Source of the DNA: Arthrobotrys musiformis
Lineage: Eukaryota; Ascomycota; Orbiliomycetes; Orbiliales; Orbiliaceae
Direction: 5' to 3'
DNA: 64,000 nucleotides
Assembly: GCA_036971715.1 (NCBI GenBank)
Contig: JAVHJL010000001.1
Location: 992,001 to 1,056,000 of the forward strand
Below, piece by piece: positions 60,634 through 64,000 of this stretch (the stretch's first letter is position 1; the number at the start of each line of letters is the position of its first letter). The translations under genes and the position numbers were made by a program. The notes beneath the pieces were generated by a model. The model worked only from the letters and a program-made list of their open reading frames with translations. It had not been told where the DNA came from and searched no databases.

Positions 60634-62747
60634 TTTTTTTTGCGGTTTATATTGACGAAAGGTACGAACTGCGGTTGTCGGTTAACGGATTGGTTCGGAC
60701 TCGCGAGCTAAATGTTGACGCCACAGCTTTCAGGTGTGCTGGTTGACCAAAAGCCTCGAAGTTGATAGTGTAAGGAAGCGGTAGGTTCGTAGCGAGTATG
60801 CTTATTACTTTCTATACACTAATATAGACGGGCTGTTTACATACTTTCACGGGGTATCTTGTTCGGAGATGACACGGTATGCTTTTCGCATTGTTATCTT
60901 GTGGTTTGTAGGATGTACGAGGCAACGTCAGTCCAGCGCAGAGGGGTTTGATTAAGCTGGAGGTTTGCCCCTCTATTCGCTGCTGGTGGCCAGCCAAGAC
61001 TGGATAACGTTTGAGGGCAACGCATAGGGCGCCCGAAATCCAACATGTGCATTTATATACATTGATTGACTCATGACATGAATGGCTCCCGGATTCCGGG
61101 TAAGCTGGCGCCGTTTTTTTTTATTTATGTGATGCGTACGTACGCACATACGCGTACTATCAAGTGAAAAGTATTGTATGTGCTCCTCTGGTATATATGT
61201 ATCAAGCTAAGGGAGAAGAAGCATTGCCAATATACAGAGATGGTGAACTCTGGGCTTCTAGGCGCATGACCGATCTAACTGATTTGGGAGACCCTCGATA
61301 AGAAAACCGGTGGAAGAAAACCGGAACTCCCCAAACCCTACTTTTCCAACCCAGAGCATTAGGATCTTCTTGGGGTCAAGTCTATTGCTTGGATTTTGTA
61401 ACATTCAGCTCGCGCTATGGATGAACCTCGGAGAGAGATACACGCCGGTGGGTTGAGCAAGCGATTTTCGAAAGGATCCGCGGCGGTGCATTGGTTGGGA
61501 AAGGACTTACTATGTTCAATACCAGATTGCGAAAGAAGTAGTATGGGCCGAGCCACCCAAGAGAAATGTTTCAATGTTTCATGCGTGCGGAAGACATGCG
61601 TCCAGAGAGTGCCCTAAAAGTCATGCAATGCAAACATCAGAAGCTTATGAGCAGATATTCTAGATCAGGATCGGTTTAGTAAGCCAGTTAGGTAAGTGGC
61701 AGCCGAAATAAAGTATAGCGCTGTCGATTTGAACCTTGATCAGGCGGAAGATCAACTGGTGGGGGTTGCTACTAATTCTTCGTTACATGACATGTCATGG
61801 TGTGCTCTAAGTTGCTACTGCCTATAGGATCGCAACGTTTAGACATAGCCGGAGACGACTATAAATACCCGATGCGTGACAGCCTTTCTAAGTCCCTATT
61901 CGGTCTCTTAAGCTTAAGCGTTTAGGAGCTGATATATACCTGCACCTGGGTGTATATCCAGCGGCAGTTAAGATCGGGCTCGGGACCCTTGTCTCGCCAA
62001 AAACTTTGTTCGAGAAGCGAGCATGAATGCATTGCGCCTCATGAGTTATTGGTAAATGAAAGGATGTTGGAGACATACCACCCGGAGGCCTGGATGGTCG
62101 AAGGTCGATAATCTGTTCTTTGGGCAGGAGAAGACCCTTTAGGTCAAAGCTGGAGCGAAAAGGGTAGTGCAGCCGGGGTCCGTGCTTAGCGTCGGTTGGA
62201 CAGACGCAAAAGGTGGGTCTTGGCAACTCTTAAGATACCACAATGTCAACTCAACAACGCGCTTTATTGTCTTTTCGCCAGTTTCAGATGGGATTGCAGC
62301 ATATCAGGGTGGGAAAAGAAATATACTAACCTGATAACCTACTCACCCGCCTAGTCTCTCAAGTCCAGACCAAACCCCTCGACCCGGCTTCTAAACTCGA
62401 TCAGTAGAGGGGAATTCGGTGGGAAAGGCTCTATAAAAGGATGCCTAGAGCCTGAAGAAATGCTTTACCAACTTTCCCGACCATCGTCGGCCTGTCGTTC
62501 CTTGTTGTTTGATATCCTGCCTTCTGGCTTGATATCGTCCCGTTCTTTTATATCGCAGGTGACACTGTGATACTCTCCCAATAGTCACTCGTTATTGCTA
62601 TTGGTGAATTTGTGGAAGTGCTTTTCCGGAAGTACTATACACTCATAACATTCATTTACAAGAACGAACTTCAAATTCATTCATTGCATTACTAGCTATA
62701 CAGCTTTGGATCGAATCACGGCCACGTGGAAAACGGATTAGCCCAAG
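60634..62747. promoter_or_regulatory. Divergent promoter: J-domain gene and secreted stalk protein
   Basis: This 2.1 kb region lies between head-to-head genes. Near the right gene a TATAAAA lies at 62432-62438, preceded by AGGGG at 62408-62412 and CCCCT at 62375-62379, both stress-element cores. The leader from about 62460 is CT-rich. The middle (60.8-62.3 kb) shows only short frames without support. Confidence 0.5.
62432..62438 (+). promoter_or_regulatory. TATA box of the secreted stalk-protein gene
   Basis: TATAAAA lies 310 bp before the ATG of the right-edge gene, directly downstream of two stress-element cores. This implies a leader of about 280 nt. Confidence 0.5.
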
Positions 62748-64000
62748 ATGAAGCCAAATGCACGGCTTCTCGCCCTTATGCTGGCCGGGTATGTGAAAAT
62801 ATAAGCCCCATAAAATATGCATGGAATCTGCATATATGAATTCAATTTTAGACGTCGAGGGCTAACATGTGGAATTCACAGTGCCTCCGGTCTGCAAGGT
62901 GCCGCAGCTCAGAAAGATGACTGTAAACCAGCAGCCATCACACAGCTGGTCACTGTTGTCCACACCTACACTGGAACTGGGACCATCTGCGGTAGCATGA
63001 CCGAGAAACCTCCTGGCGGCGGGAGCTGCAAGACTGACACCAAAATCGAGACACTCTCTTTGGTTACCACTGTGTGCGAATATGGCAGCGCATGCTCCAA
63101 AGTTACTTTGACGACTAAAACACCAGTCACGAGGACATATTGCAACAGCGGAAGCATTAAAACTGGCCCCACAACTGGAAACTCGTCCACCAAACCCAGC
63201 ACTACTAGATCTGGAACGAATCCTACTACCACCGCGAGGGGCGGATCCGAAGAAGAAGGAGGCGATGGCGGAGAGAGTAGCACCCCCGGACCTAACAATA
63301 CCTCCAAGTCTAGCACGAAGACTTCGACCAAGACCGGTAGCGACGGTGGTGATGACGATACGAAATCAACTACTAAAACCACCCCCAGATATGGAACAGC
63401 CACCACACCTGGAACTAAGAGCACGACAAAACACACCGGTAGCGATAGCAGCAATACTGGCTCTAAATCATCCAGCAAAACCAGCACCGGTCCCGGAACA
63501 AGTAATACGGACACCCCGGGCACTGGCGATAGTGGTGATGACGACGATAGTAGCTCTACCACTAGAACCCCCACCGGATCCAATACTAGATCCAAGACTA
63601 ATTCCGGTTCTACCAAATCCACCCCTAAATCTAGCTCCTCCAAGCCTAGTTCCGGCTACGTTACCAAGACCACCACTTCAGGCAGCAGCGACGGCGATGA
63701 TGGTCCTGAAATACGTACTACTTCTAGAGGCAATAATGGATCTAGTACTGGATCCAATGTTGAGGCCGGTTCTACCAAATCCACCCCTAGCTCCTCCAAG
63801 CCTACTGGATCCAAGACCGGTTCTACAAAGTCTACCTCCAAGTCTACTACAAAGTCGAGCTCCAAGCCAACATCCGGTTATTCTGTAAAGACCACCACTA
63901 AGGGTAGCGGCGGCGGTGACGATAGCGGAAGCACTGGATCGGGTTCCAAAACTACACCCGCGTCAGGAACAAAGACTACCCCAGGCAGCGGTAGCGGTGA
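62748..64000 (+). CDS. Secreted six-cysteine protein with Ser/Thr-rich stalk, 3' end beyond the window
   Basis: Two exons are visible: 62748-62788 and 62882-64000 (open), giving 386 complete codons. The 93-bp intron has a GTATGT donor and CACAG acceptor. Residues 1-23 are a signal peptide (ARLLALMLAGASGLQGAAA). Residues 28-101 hold six cysteines (28, 50, 63, 79, 85, 101), enough for three disulfides. They are separated by Thr-rich strands (QLVTVVHTYTGTGTIC). From residue 105 the chain is a low-complexity stalk of STK, TTK, GSK and SGY units broken by acidic islands (GDGGE, DGGDDD, GDDDD), likely heavily O-glycosylated. This resembles wall-anchored adhesin or mucin-like proteins. I do not recognise the cysteine domain; it is not CFEM by spacing (CFEM has eight cysteines). 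A C-terminal GPI signal cannot be checked here. Confidence 0.85.

Noticed and set aside
62966..63643. 225-codon minus-strand Val/Leu/Pro frame
   Set aside because: It is an antisense shadow of the Thr/Ser/Gly stalk coding repeat.

Overview
The window looks like nuclear DNA of a filamentous ascomycete (Pezizomycotina). The support is short GT-AG introns (about 55-175 bp) with CTAAC-like branch sites, pyrimidine-rich leaders, a secreted GH11 xylanase with a fungal CBM1, an Msn2/Seb1-type stress zinc-finger factor, an intronless tRNA-Ala and the full-length fungal PI 4-kinase Stt4. The gene-sparse layout and several unrecognised proteins suggest a less-sampled lineage. Orbiliomycetes (nematode-trapping fungi) is a guess only; nothing in the sequence proves it.

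Left part (1-17.9 kb): the 5' part of a secreted RNG-repeat protein running off the left edge (-), a Mn-type cation diffusion facilitator (-), Stt4 PI 4-kinase (-), then divergently an ArfGAP-UBA-polyQ protein (+) and a thioredoxin-PITH protein (+). These are mostly conserved housekeeping genes. I rebuilt exon joins from splice signals and protein continuity.

Middle (17.9-47.8 kb): mostly non-coding or decayed DNA. It holds one isolated 301-codon orphan (26.3-27.2 kb), the MSN2/SEB1-like regulator (38.4-39.9 kb), a tRNA-Ala(UGC) at 43.06 kb, long poly-A/poly-T tracts and a few weak small-ORF candidates.

Right part (47.8-64 kb): a 992-residue orphan with a disordered Q-rich N-terminal half (+), the GH11-CBM1 xylanase (+), an intronless 975-residue orphan (+), a short J-domain protein with a glycine-zipper tail and a GC-AG intron (-), and the start of a secreted six-cysteine, Ser/Thr-rich stalk protein (+) cut by the right edge.

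Functional links: there is no operon or obvious biosynthetic cluster. The stress factor is expected to bind AGGGG/CCCCT elements, and such sites lie upstream of both secreted repeat proteins and of its own gene, so co-regulation is possible but unproven. I saw no CRISPR, phage, rRNA or intact transposon. No clearly new multi-gene system is visible; the best unexplained material is the two edge-located secreted proteins and the three large orphans.
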